A DNA stretch of 15,941 nt from JBCCHY01 sp039028495. Its GTDB lineage: Bacteria; Patescibacteriota; Saccharimonadia; Saccharimonadales; VXPC01. Positions 1 through 4,866 of this stretch are shown one piece after another. The translations under genes and the position numbers were made by a program. A model generated the notes under the pieces. It searched no databases. It was not told where the DNA came from and saw nothing but the letters and a program-made list of their open reading frames with translations. The DNA lies in contig JBCCHY010000022.1 in NCBI GenBank assembly GCA_039028495.1, positions 1 to 15,941 on the forward strand. The letters run 5' to 3'. How positions within the stretch are numbered: the first letter of the stretch is position 1; every line of letters starts with the position of its first letter.

Positions 1-822
1 CACGACATCTATGCCGGTTATCTCGCAGAATCTCTTGAAGTTAGGTGAGACATTGAATTCGATAACCCATGGATAACCATCTTTATCAATGCCGATATCT
101 ATGCCCAGGAGATCAGCGGTCAGCTCTCTAGAAAGCCTCTCGCAGATATCGATAACTGCGTCACTCAGCTCATGTTCTCTATCTATGTTTACGAGTCTGC
201 GGTTTCCACCATCTGTGTATTTGCTTGTTCTTTCCACACTTCCTATCACTTGGTGGTTAACGGTGAGTACCCTGAACTCCTTTTCAAAGTTTTTTAGTTC
301 TTGAACTATCATCTTTCTATCGCTCACAAGCTTCTCAAGCTCTGTAGGGTTATGTACTAAGCTAACACCTTTAGCCATTCCTGAGATGTCCTCTTTCAAT
401 ACGAGTGGGTAAGAGTAGTCCAGGGCACCGGAGACGTCACATAGCACTGTTCTTGGGTGAGGTAGTCCGACCATGTCTAGGAATGTGGCATTGAACATCT
501 TGCTGTCATATATTGGGTAGAATCTCCTCATGACATCTCGGTAGATAATCAGCTTTTCAGGCCAGTTATCCAATATGAGGCCAGTAAAGTGGCTGTAATT
601 GTTGTTAGCATTAGCCGCGTCCCAGTCGTACTCTAGCCAAATATAATCAACTGTATCGATTAGTATCTCAAAATCGCTGAATACAACTTTTTCGGGCTTT
701 ATAGCAGTTATTGCAGAGTAGTTCAGCGCGAGTAGTTCAAAGTGTTCCTTCAGCCATTCGTGCTCCTCAAGCATAGTTTTTGTTGTTGAGCTGTCATTTG
801 CTAAGAAGAGTAGTTTTTTCAT
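1..822 (-). CDS. ATP-grasp ligase of the RimK-like group, C-terminus cut off by the window edge
   Basis: The minus strand is open for 274 codons from ATG at 822 to base 1, with no stop, so the protein continues out of the window. The C-terminal visible part is typical of ATP-grasp carboxylate-amine ligases: a lysine-containing strand near residue 155 (YPLVLKEDISG), an EFRVLTVN segment near 195, a DLLGIDIGID segment at 237-246, and the metal-binding IEFNVSPNF stretch with Glu255 and Asn257. The N-terminal 120 residues show no motif I recognise, so substrate and product are unknown; ligases of this group join a carboxylate to an amine with ATP. It is divergent, by only 17 bases, from a small membrane-protein gene that leads into a rimB-rimK pair. 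No Shine-Dalgarno precedes the start; a TAGCTT hexamer lies 9 bases upstream. It is intact where visible and is not an obvious duplicate of the RimK at 1407. Family assignment is firm, function is not. Confidence 0.85.
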   Translation of the reverse strand, partial: MKKLLFLANDSSTTKTMLEEHEWLKEHFELLALNYSAITAIKPEKVVFSDFEILIDTVDYIWLEYDWDAANANNNYSHFTGLILDNWPEKLIIYRDVMRRFYPIYDSKMFNATFLDMVGLPHPRTVLCDVSGALDYSYPLVLKEDISGMAKGVSLVHNPTELEKLVSDRKMIVQELKNFEKEFRVLTVNHQVIGSVERTSKYTDGGNRRLVNIDREHELSDAVIDICERLSRELTADLLGIDIGIDKDGYPWVIEFNVSPNFKRFCEITGIDVV

Positions 823-842
823 GATATTCTTAAGCTATCATG
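820..842. repeat. Inverted repeat whose two ends are the start codons of the divergent genes
   Basis: CATGATA (820-826) and TATCATG (836-842) are perfect reverse complements separated by 9 bases. The CAT at 820-822 is the start codon of the minus-strand ATP-grasp gene and the ATG at 840-842 starts the plus-strand small membrane protein. TANNNT hexamers lie symmetrically 9 bases before each start (TATTCT on plus at 825-830, TAGCTT on minus at 837-832). This could be a symmetrical pair of overlapping promoters or a shared operator. The repeat is seen directly; its role is inferred. Confidence 0.5.
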
Positions 843-971
843 TTAAGGCCAGACAATAAAGACGAACTACAGGAAGAAGATGCTGGTTTTATAACTATGA
901 TGTTAATCATGATGATAATCGTATTTGTCATAGTGGGGCTGGCCTACTATAGGGTTAGGAACGCTAGCTAA
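840..971 (+). CDS. 43-residue single-pass membrane protein
   Basis: ATG at 840 opens a 43-codon frame ending in TAA at 969-971. The peptide has a charged, acidic N-terminus (MLRPDNKDELQEED), one long hydrophobic segment at about residues 17-36 rich in Met, Ile and Val, and a short basic tail (YYRVRNAS). The charge pattern, acidic outside and Arg-containing end inside, favours an N-out/C-in orientation by the positive-inside rule. It lies 17 bases from the divergent ATP-grasp start and 28 bases before the rimB-like gene, in the same direction. There is no Shine-Dalgarno. I do not recognise a family. The clean charge/hydrophobic architecture and its position argue that it is a real gene, but its small size leaves doubt. 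Confidence 0.55.
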   Translation: MLRPDNKDELQEEDAGFITMMLIMMIIVFVIVGLAYYRVRNAS

Positions 972-987
972 AAGCACTCTCTAGTGA

Positions 988-993
988 GATAAT
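988..993 (+). promoter_or_regulatory. -10 element of the rimB-like gene (probably leaderless)
   Basis: GATAAT ends 6 bases before ATG at 1000, so the expected transcription start falls on or next to the start codon. There is no Shine-Dalgarno. This favours ATG 1000 over the in-frame GTG at 997. No good -35 is visible. Confidence 0.45.
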
Positions 994-999
994 GTAGTG

Positions 1000-1410
1000 A
1001 TGGCAGAAAACAGTTCATGTGCATGCAATGACAAGGTTGTTATTGGTCGAAAGGTCCAGGTAGTCTTTGGTGGTTTAATGACTGGTATTGAGGTAACGGC
1101 TAAAGTAGATACTGGTGCATACACCGGAGGCCTTCATGCAGAAGAGATAAAAGTTGACAACGACGAGCTATACTTCAAGCCGTTTTCGAAAACCAATCCA
1201 GTTGTTAGGATTAAAGACTATAGACAAAAATGGGTAAAAACCTCCAAAGGAGATAAAGAAACGCGCTACGTAATAAGAATGCCGGCTAAGGTGAATGATG
1301 TAGAGACAGAGCTAGAGCTAACTCTAGCAAAAAGGAGCGAAATGAAAAACGAACTACTAATAGGCAGAAAAAACCTATATGACAAATTTATAGTGGACGT
1401 TAGCCTATGA
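1000..1410 (+). CDS. RimB-like retropepsin-fold protein (COG4067/DUF785 'ATP-dependent zinc protease' family)
   Basis: The 136-residue protein carries the aspartic-protease-like core of this family: KVDTGAYTGGLHA at about 35-47 with catalytic-type Asp37 in DTGA, a central region of charged strands, and the closing LIGRKNLYDKFIVDVS at 120-135. In Pseudomonas the RimB member of this family works with RimK in the rimABK operon and trims the glutamate tail that RimK adds to ribosomal protein S6; that role is family knowledge, not shown here. The gene overlaps rimK by 4 bases (ATGA), which implies translational coupling and supports the same pairing. The start is placed at ATG 1000 because a -10-like GATAAT sits 6 bases upstream; the GTG at 997 would add one residue. 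Residues 1-12 contain two cysteines (Cys7, Cys9) not typical of the family. No signal peptide, so cytoplasmic. Confidence 0.85.
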   Translation: MAENSSCACNDKVVIGRKVQVVFGGLMTGIEVTAKVDTGAYTGGLHAEEIKVDNDELYFKPFSKTNPVVRIKDYRQKWVKTSKGDKETRYVIRMPAKVNDVETELELTLAKRSEMKNELLIGRKNLYDKFIVDVSL

Positions 1411-2315
1411 AGATAGTCATATTATCAAAAGGACGGGATAACTATTCAACTGCCAGGCTAGAAGATGTCGCTAAAGAGCGTGGTCACGAAGTACGCGTTA
1501 TCGATTATACGAAGTGCTATATGGCCATGGAAAAGGGTAAGCCGGTTGTGTATTTCGGCGGCGAACCCATTGAGGAAGTAGACGCTATCATTCCGCGTAT
1601 AGCCGCGAAGTATACGCGCTATGGAACCTCTGTAGTGAGACAATTTGAAATGCAGGGTGTGTTTACTACGGCCAAATCTGTGGCAATTGTTCGTGCTAGG
1701 GACAAATTGCGCTCCTATCAGTTATTTGCAAAATATAATGTGGATATTCCCAATACGGTTATCGCTCGCGAGACAGCTGACTACGACGAGATCCTCGATC
1801 TCATTGGCGGTGCGCCGGTGATCGTAAAGCTGGCCAGGGGCACCCATGGTAATGGCGTAGTGCTCGCAGAGACAAAAAAGTCGGCCAAAGCTGTGATGCA
1901 GGCCTTTTACGTCGAGGGTGTGGACTTTACCGTCCAAGAGTTCGTTGCAGAGTCTGCGGGTGAGGATGTGCGTGTACTTGTCGTTGGTGGCAGGGCCGTT
2001 GCTAGCATCAAGCGTAAAAGTCTCGATGGTGATTTCAGATCAAATACACACCAAGGGGGCAAGGGCTTCAAGGTACTCCTCACCAAAGAGGAAAAGCGAG
2101 CAGCTACAAAGGCAGCCAAAGCAATGGGCCTCCCTGTCTGTGGCGTCGACATGATCAGATCAGACCGCGGACCACTAATCCTAGAGGTCAACTCATCAGG
2201 TAGCCTCAAGACCCCAGAGCTAGTCACTGGTAGAGATGTGGCTACTAAAATAATTGAGTACATTGAATACAACGTCAAAACAGGCCGTAACCGCAAAGAT
2301 CGTATTGGAGCGTAA
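1407..2315 (+). CDS. rimK: RimK, ATP-dependent glutamate ligase for ribosomal protein S6 (or a related alpha-L-glutamate ligase)
   Basis: The 302-residue length matches E. coli RimK (300), and similarity runs end to end: the N-terminal MKIVILSKG, IPRIAAKYTRYGTSVVRQFEM at about 62-82, SVAIVRARDKLRSYQLFA at 91-108, the ATP-binding glycine-rich loop GTHGNG at 145-150, DVRVLVVG at 187-194, the GDFRSN motif at 208-213, and metal ligands Asp248, Glu260 and Asn262 in the final ATP-grasp strands (RGPLILEVNSS). In E. coli the enzyme adds glutamates to the C-terminus of S6 and can make poly-glutamate. The start overlaps the stop of the RimB-like gene (ATGA), and a DUF192 gene follows 9 bases after the stop. 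All catalytic positions I can check are present. Whether S6 is the target in this organism cannot be told from the window. Confidence 0.9.
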   Translation: MKIVILSKGRDNYSTARLEDVAKERGHEVRVIDYTKCYMAMEKGKPVVYFGGEPIEEVDAIIPRIAAKYTRYGTSVVRQFEMQGVFTTAKSVAIVRARDKLRSYQLFAKYNVDIPNTVIARETADYDEILDLIGGAPVIVKLARGTHGNGVVLAETKKSAKAVMQAFYVEGVDFTVQEFVAESAGEDVRVLVVGGRAVASIKRKSLDGDFRSNTHQGGKGFKVLLTKEEKRAATKAAKAMGLPVCGVDMIRSDRGPLILEVNSSGSLKTPELVTGRDVATKIIEYIEYNVKTGRNRKDRIGA

Positions 2316-2318
2316 GTT
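2313..2318 (+). promoter_or_regulatory. Possible -10 element of the DUF192 gene
   Basis: TAAGTT ends 6 bases before ATG 2325, the same spacing seen at other transcript-opening genes here. It overlaps the rimK stop codon. A GGAG at 2307-2310 is 14 bases from the start, too far for a normal Shine-Dalgarno. Weak alone. Confidence 0.25.
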
Positions 2319-2324
2319 TCTAGA

Positions 2325-2885
2325 ATGAGCAGACCGGCAAAAGTAATTGTGTGTGTAGTTCTGCTACTTATCCTCGTGTCACTAGCAGTCATAGCTACAG
2401 CAAAGAACTCTAACGAATCCGGCACAAGGATTGGCACTAGCACGTATATGCTGGAAGTAGCCAATACTCAGTCGGAGCGGCAGCTAGGCTTGTCAGGTAG
2501 GCAGTCAATGGCACAGGACGTAGGCATGATATTTATATTCGAGGATGACGGTGTCTATAGATTTTGGATGAAAGATATGTTTTTTGCGCTTGATATGATT
2601 TGGTTGAACTCTGAAGGCCGCGTAATCCATATCGAAGAGAGCGTTTCGCCGGATACATATCCGACAACATTTGGGCCAAATGAGCCCAGTAGATATGTAG
2701 TTGAGCTGAATGCCGGCGAAGTGGACAGCAATGACCTGCAGACTGGCGATATTCTAAACATTGATAAGTACCGGGATGGAGCTGTAAGCACGCAGGTTAT
2801 TTATAGCCCCCACAAGACAACCCCACCGCCCTTATCCACATTCGAATGGGCTAAAACACGTATTTCTTCGCTCGACATATCTTAG
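2325..2885 (+). CDS. Membrane-anchored or secreted DUF192 (COG1430) protein
   Basis: The 186-residue product starts with a basic n-region and a hydrophobic helix at about 7-26, a signal peptide or membrane anchor, followed by a DUF192 domain at about 40-150. Domain hallmarks are VANTQSERQLGLSGRQSM, the GMIFIF strand, YRFWMKDMFFALDMIWL (the family's WMK...PLD segment, with Ala in place of the usual Pro), IHIEESVSP, and the closing YVVELNAGE...LQTGDIL. A Pro-rich tail of about 35 residues follows and is not part of the domain. The biochemical function of DUF192 is not established. It lies 9 bases behind rimK and could be co-transcribed, although a -10-like element precedes its start. The domain should sit outside the cytoplasmic membrane. 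Confidence 0.85.
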   Translation: MSRPAKVIVCVVLLLILVSLAVIATAKNSNESGTRIGTSTYMLEVANTQSERQLGLSGRQSMAQDVGMIFIFEDDGVYRFWMKDMFFALDMIWLNSEGRVIHIEESVSPDTYPTTFGPNEPSRYVVELNAGEVDSNDLQTGDILNIDKYRDGAVSTQVIYSPHKTTPPPLSTFEWAKTRISSLDIS

Positions 2886-2899
2886 GATATACCTCACTC

Positions 2900-2919
2900 A
2901 GATAATACGCGTTTTATCT
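2900..2919. repeat. 20-bp near-perfect palindrome, operator-like
   Basis: AGATAA and TTATCT flank T-ACGCGT-T, giving 9 of 10 symmetrical pairs around an ACGCGT centre. It starts 15 bases after the DUF192 stop and ends 73 bases before the next start. There is no T-run, so it does not look like an intrinsic terminator; an operator for the downstream gene is the alternative. Confidence 0.4.
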
Positions 2920-2980
2920 CCATCGAGCTGCGCCTAAAAAGCTGGCGGATTTGCCCTGCGGGGACTATAGCTATCTGCTG

Positions 2981-2986
2981 TAGAAT
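2981..2986 (+). promoter_or_regulatory. -10 element of the membrane protein gene at 2993 (leaderless)
   Basis: TAGAAT ends exactly 6 bases before ATG 2993, and no Shine-Dalgarno is present. Transcription would begin at or one base from the start codon. No clear -35 at the right distance. Confidence 0.5.
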
Positions 2987-2992
2987 GTAGGT

Positions 2993-3490
2993 ATGGAAAA
3001 CCTGATTGCACTTATAGTCGCAGCCGTCCTTATCGCCTATCCCCTCTATAGGAAATCAAACATGCTACTTATCCTCGGTATGCTCTGTTTCGGCTGGGTG
3101 TTGCAGCAAACAACTTCACAGGAGGTCCTGCTCATTACTCGGTCCTCTGGTGTTGGTTTGAGCAGGTCAATGCTAGATACAATTAGCCTGCTGAGTGTTG
3201 CGCTGATCCCTGCAGTAACCACGGTTTATCTAACGAGGAACAGAATCAAAAAATCTACTCTGCGGGCAATTGGACTAGGTTTATCACCTGCAATCTTTGT
3301 CATCACCTGGAGGCTGGTCACCCTGAGTGTCGATACCGAGCTACGCCAGTCAATATACGATAGCGCAGTCCAGGAGCAAGTATCGCTGTATGAGGGCTAT
3401 GCGCTATGGTCAGCCTGTATATTAGTGATTCTGCATTTATTTCTATCCAAATCAAAACCAGCAAAAGCTGAAGATTCAAAGAAAAAGTAG
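2993..3490 (+). CDS. Uncharacterised multi-pass membrane protein
   Basis: I do not recognise a family. The 165-residue protein has about five hydrophobic segments, roughly at residues 3-18, 24-39, 63-81, 91-110 and 135-152. These are separated by short loops with Arg/Lys (YRKSN, TRNRIKKST) and one acidic loop before the last segment (VDTELRQSIYDSAVQEQVS). The tail is lysine-rich (SKSKPAKAEDSKKK) and should be cytoplasmic. There is no motif for transport or catalysis that I can name. It stands alone: a palindrome and its own probable promoter separate it from the DUF192 gene, and a gene-poor stretch follows. The ATG at 2993 is supported by the TAGAAT placed 6 bases upstream. Confidence 0.75.
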   Translation: MENLIALIVAAVLIAYPLYRKSNMLLILGMLCFGWVLQQTTSQEVLLITRSSGVGLSRSMLDTISLLSVALIPAVTTVYLTRNRIKKSTLRAIGLGLSPAIFVITWRLVTLSVDTELRQSIYDSAVQEQVSLYEGYALWSACILVILHLFLSKSKPAKAEDSKKK

Positions 3491-3846
3491 ACCCTGGACT
3501 CTTTTAAGCTTGCCATTGAGCCAGACTAGAGGTTTGTGTCTAGGAATGCTTTGAGAGATTCTAGGTCTGCTGGTGTTGATTGTAGTAAGGCCATCTGACA
3601 AGACGCTGGGGAAGCAAGAGCTCTCCGGCTATTCCTGATCTAGCTTGCTAGATCCTTGCGAACCGCATTGAATATCTGGGACTGCGAGGCAAGCTCGCTA
3701 GACTGTGCTCTTTCGAACAAAATACAGCTAAAGCTGTGCTTTCTTCTCAATTCACTTGTCATCGAATCCGACCCTGTGGGTCTACCTGGGTTCTCGTCTC
3801 AGTGGATCTCAAATTTAAAACCCACCATAAAGGTGGGCTCTAAATT
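3491..3846. other. Gene-poor interval with several short palindromes and a possible decayed frame
   Basis: No convincing gene lies here. Three short perfect hairpins are visible before the tRNA terminator: GATCTAGC-tt-GCTAGATC at 3637-3654, ACAGCT-aa-AGCTGT at 3724-3737, and GACCC-tgt-GGGTC at 3770-3782. On the minus strand 3639-3526 is open for 37 codons and ends in a protein-like stretch (QSTPADLESLKAFLDTNL then stop) but has a stop upstream and only an internal Met, so it may be a gene remnant. An open frame at 3656-3904 on plus runs into the antisense of the tRNA and is spurious. Confidence 0.4.
3811..3837 (-). terminator. Intrinsic terminator of tRNA-Lys
   Basis: Read on the minus strand: GCCCACC, a 5-base loop TTTAT, GGTGGG, then TTTTAAATTT. 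The six-bp GC stem begins about 10 bases after the tRNA CCA end and is followed by a U-rich tail. AAATTT also flanks both sides (3811-3816 and 3842-3847), extending the dyad. Confidence 0.75.
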
Positions 3847-3923
3847 TGGAGGGCCATCTGGGACTCGAACCCAGGACACCTGGCTTAAAAGGCCAGTGCT
3901 CTAACCAGCTGAGCTAATGGCCC
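3847..3923 (-). tRNA. trnK: tRNA-Lys, anticodon TTT, with encoded CCA
   Basis: The 77-base cloverleaf is complete: acceptor GGGCCAT paired with ATGGCCC, D arm GCTC/GAGC, anticodon stem CTGGC/GCCAG around the loop CTTTTAA (anticodon TTT, so lysine), a 5-base variable region, and T arm CTGGG/CCCAG around TTCGAGT. CCA is encoded at 3849-3847. The discriminator base 73 is T (base 3850), unusual because tRNA-Lys normally carries A73, or G73 in some lineages. It is a single-gene transcript with a strong promoter at 3994-4022 and a terminator at 3811-3837. Confidence 0.95.
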
Positions 3924-3963
3924 GTAAACTTGGGGCTTTTGTATGTGCAAGTCACAAGTTTAC
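3924..3963 (-). repeat. 9-bp perfect inverted repeat in the tRNA-Lys 5' leader
   Basis: GTAAACTTG (3924-3932) and CAAGTTTAC (3955-3963) are perfect reverse complements with a 22-base loop. The repeat ends exactly at the base before tRNA position 1. In the precursor RNA this would put a hairpin directly at the RNase P cleavage site. Confidence 0.6.
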
Positions 3964-3993
3964 GAAAAATTAGACGGTCGTTAAAGCCGGCTT

Positions 3994-4022
3994 ATTATCT
4001 ATCAACTGACCCCTGTTGTCAA
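3994..4022 (-). promoter_or_regulatory. Strong sigma70-type promoter of tRNA-Lys
   Basis: On the minus strand TTGACA (4022-4017), a 17-base spacer and GATAAT (3999-3994) give a perfect -35 and a near-consensus -10. The expected start near 3987 leaves a precursor leader of about 64 bases before the tRNA. Confidence 0.8.
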
Positions 4023-4045
4023 TAGGATATAGCAACAGACCCAAG

Positions 4046-4798
4046 CTAGTTTTTAGCTATTACTACAAAGGTTTCGCACATGTTTCTGCCAAAGAACAGC
4101 TTGAGGGGTACTTGGAGCAGTCTCCAGACCATGTGTAGAGGCGTAAAAAATGTGAAGTAAAAGCTGTTATACGATGGGATTATTTCTAGGCCTGAAAACT
4201 CGAGCTGCTGGCACATCTCCTCTACTTGTCTGGGGGTGCAGCGGTCATAGTTGGCCTTAAATCCCAGCCTCTCACCAGAGTCTGGATAGAGAGCGCTTAA
4301 AAGCTTTTTCTTAAAAGTCTCCGGTAGCAGTATGTTTAGTCTAGAGAAGGCCGCGTTTTTGTTAGGGATAAAGAGAAACAGTTTTGATCCCGTTTTCATA
4401 TTTTGTTTCACGTTTGCGAGCGCCACTTGGCTATCCGGCACATGCTCCAGTGTAGCTATGCAGAATGAAATGTCGGCTTTATCGCTAACGGGTTTTTGAG
4501 AAACGGAAATATCAGATACATGAATTTTATCGTAGAGACCCGGTTTTGCTAAGTCTAGCTCGCTTTTATCAATATCAAAACCATGCATTCTAGAGCCCTT
4601 TGGTTTAGGTAGATACCATCCAGCATATGGATGTTTACCCCCGCCGTAATCATGGATAACTGTATCTGCATGCAGTTCGCTACTGCTGCGTACCCTTTCC
4701 TTCAGCATGTCTAGGCCGTCTAATGTGACCGAACTTGGCAGGAGTTTATCAAAACGTAGAGACATAGCTCTGTTGAGTTCAATAAATTTGCGCAGCAT
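4046..4798 (-). CDS. Class I SAM-dependent methyltransferase, substrate unknown
   Basis: The 250-residue protein has the Methyltransf_11-type order of motifs: motif I VIHDYGGGKHPYAG near residue 50 (a D-x-G-G-G variant of the usual D-x-G-x-G), the motif after it GFDIDKSELDLA with the ribose-binding acidic residue near 75, and motif IV region DISFCIATLEHVPD near 110, followed by an aromatic-rich C-terminal part (SFYFTFFTPLHMVWRLL) that could touch the membrane or a hydrophobic substrate. Such enzymes methylate small molecules, lipids or sugars; nothing here fixes the substrate. Start choice: ATG 4798 has TACTCT ending exactly 6 bases upstream, whereas GTG 4813 would add five residues and would place that element inside the gene. 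It is divergent from comEC across 68 bases and lies upstream of tRNA-Lys on the same strand. Confidence 0.8.
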   Translation of the reverse strand: MLRKFIELNRAMSLRFDKLLPSSVTLDGLDMLKERVRSSSELHADTVIHDYGGGKHPYAGWYLPKPKGSRMHGFDIDKSELDLAKPGLYDKIHVSDISVSQKPVSDKADISFCIATLEHVPDSQVALANVKQNMKTGSKLFLFIPNKNAAFSRLNILLPETFKKKLLSALYPDSGERLGFKANYDRCTPRQVEEMCQQLEFSGLEIIPSYNSFYFTFFTPLHMVWRLLQVPLKLFFGRNMCETFVVIAKN

Positions 4799-4804
4799 GT
4801 AGAG

Positions 4805-4810
4805 AGAGTA
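4805..4810 (-). promoter_or_regulatory. -10 element of the methyltransferase gene (leaderless)
   Basis: TACTCT on the minus strand ends 6 bases before ATG 4798. No Shine-Dalgarno is present. It decides the start in favour of ATG 4798 over GTG 4813. Confidence 0.45.
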
Positions 4811-4854
4811 CACGAATTAAAACAAACTTAACACATACTCCCGACAAATCGGAA

Positions 4855-4860
4855 TAGTCT
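4855..4860 (+). promoter_or_regulatory. -10 element of comEC (leaderless)
   Basis: TAGTCT ends 6 bases before ATG 4867, without a Shine-Dalgarno. Another ATG at 4863 is out of frame. The same short region holds the methyltransferase promoter on the other strand. Confidence 0.45.
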
Positions 4861-4866
4861 GTATGC

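Noticed and set aside
89..304. 71-codon open frame on the plus strand
   Set aside because: Lies antisense to the clear ATP-grasp gene on the minus strand; Ser/Leu-rich shadow composition.
1907..2464. 185-codon open frame on the minus strand
   Set aside because: Antisense to rimK and the start of the DUF192 gene, both with strong family matches.
3656..3904. 82-codon open frame on the plus strand
   Set aside because: Its end is the antisense of tRNA-Lys and its middle runs over the tRNA terminator and short palindromes; no protein-like features.
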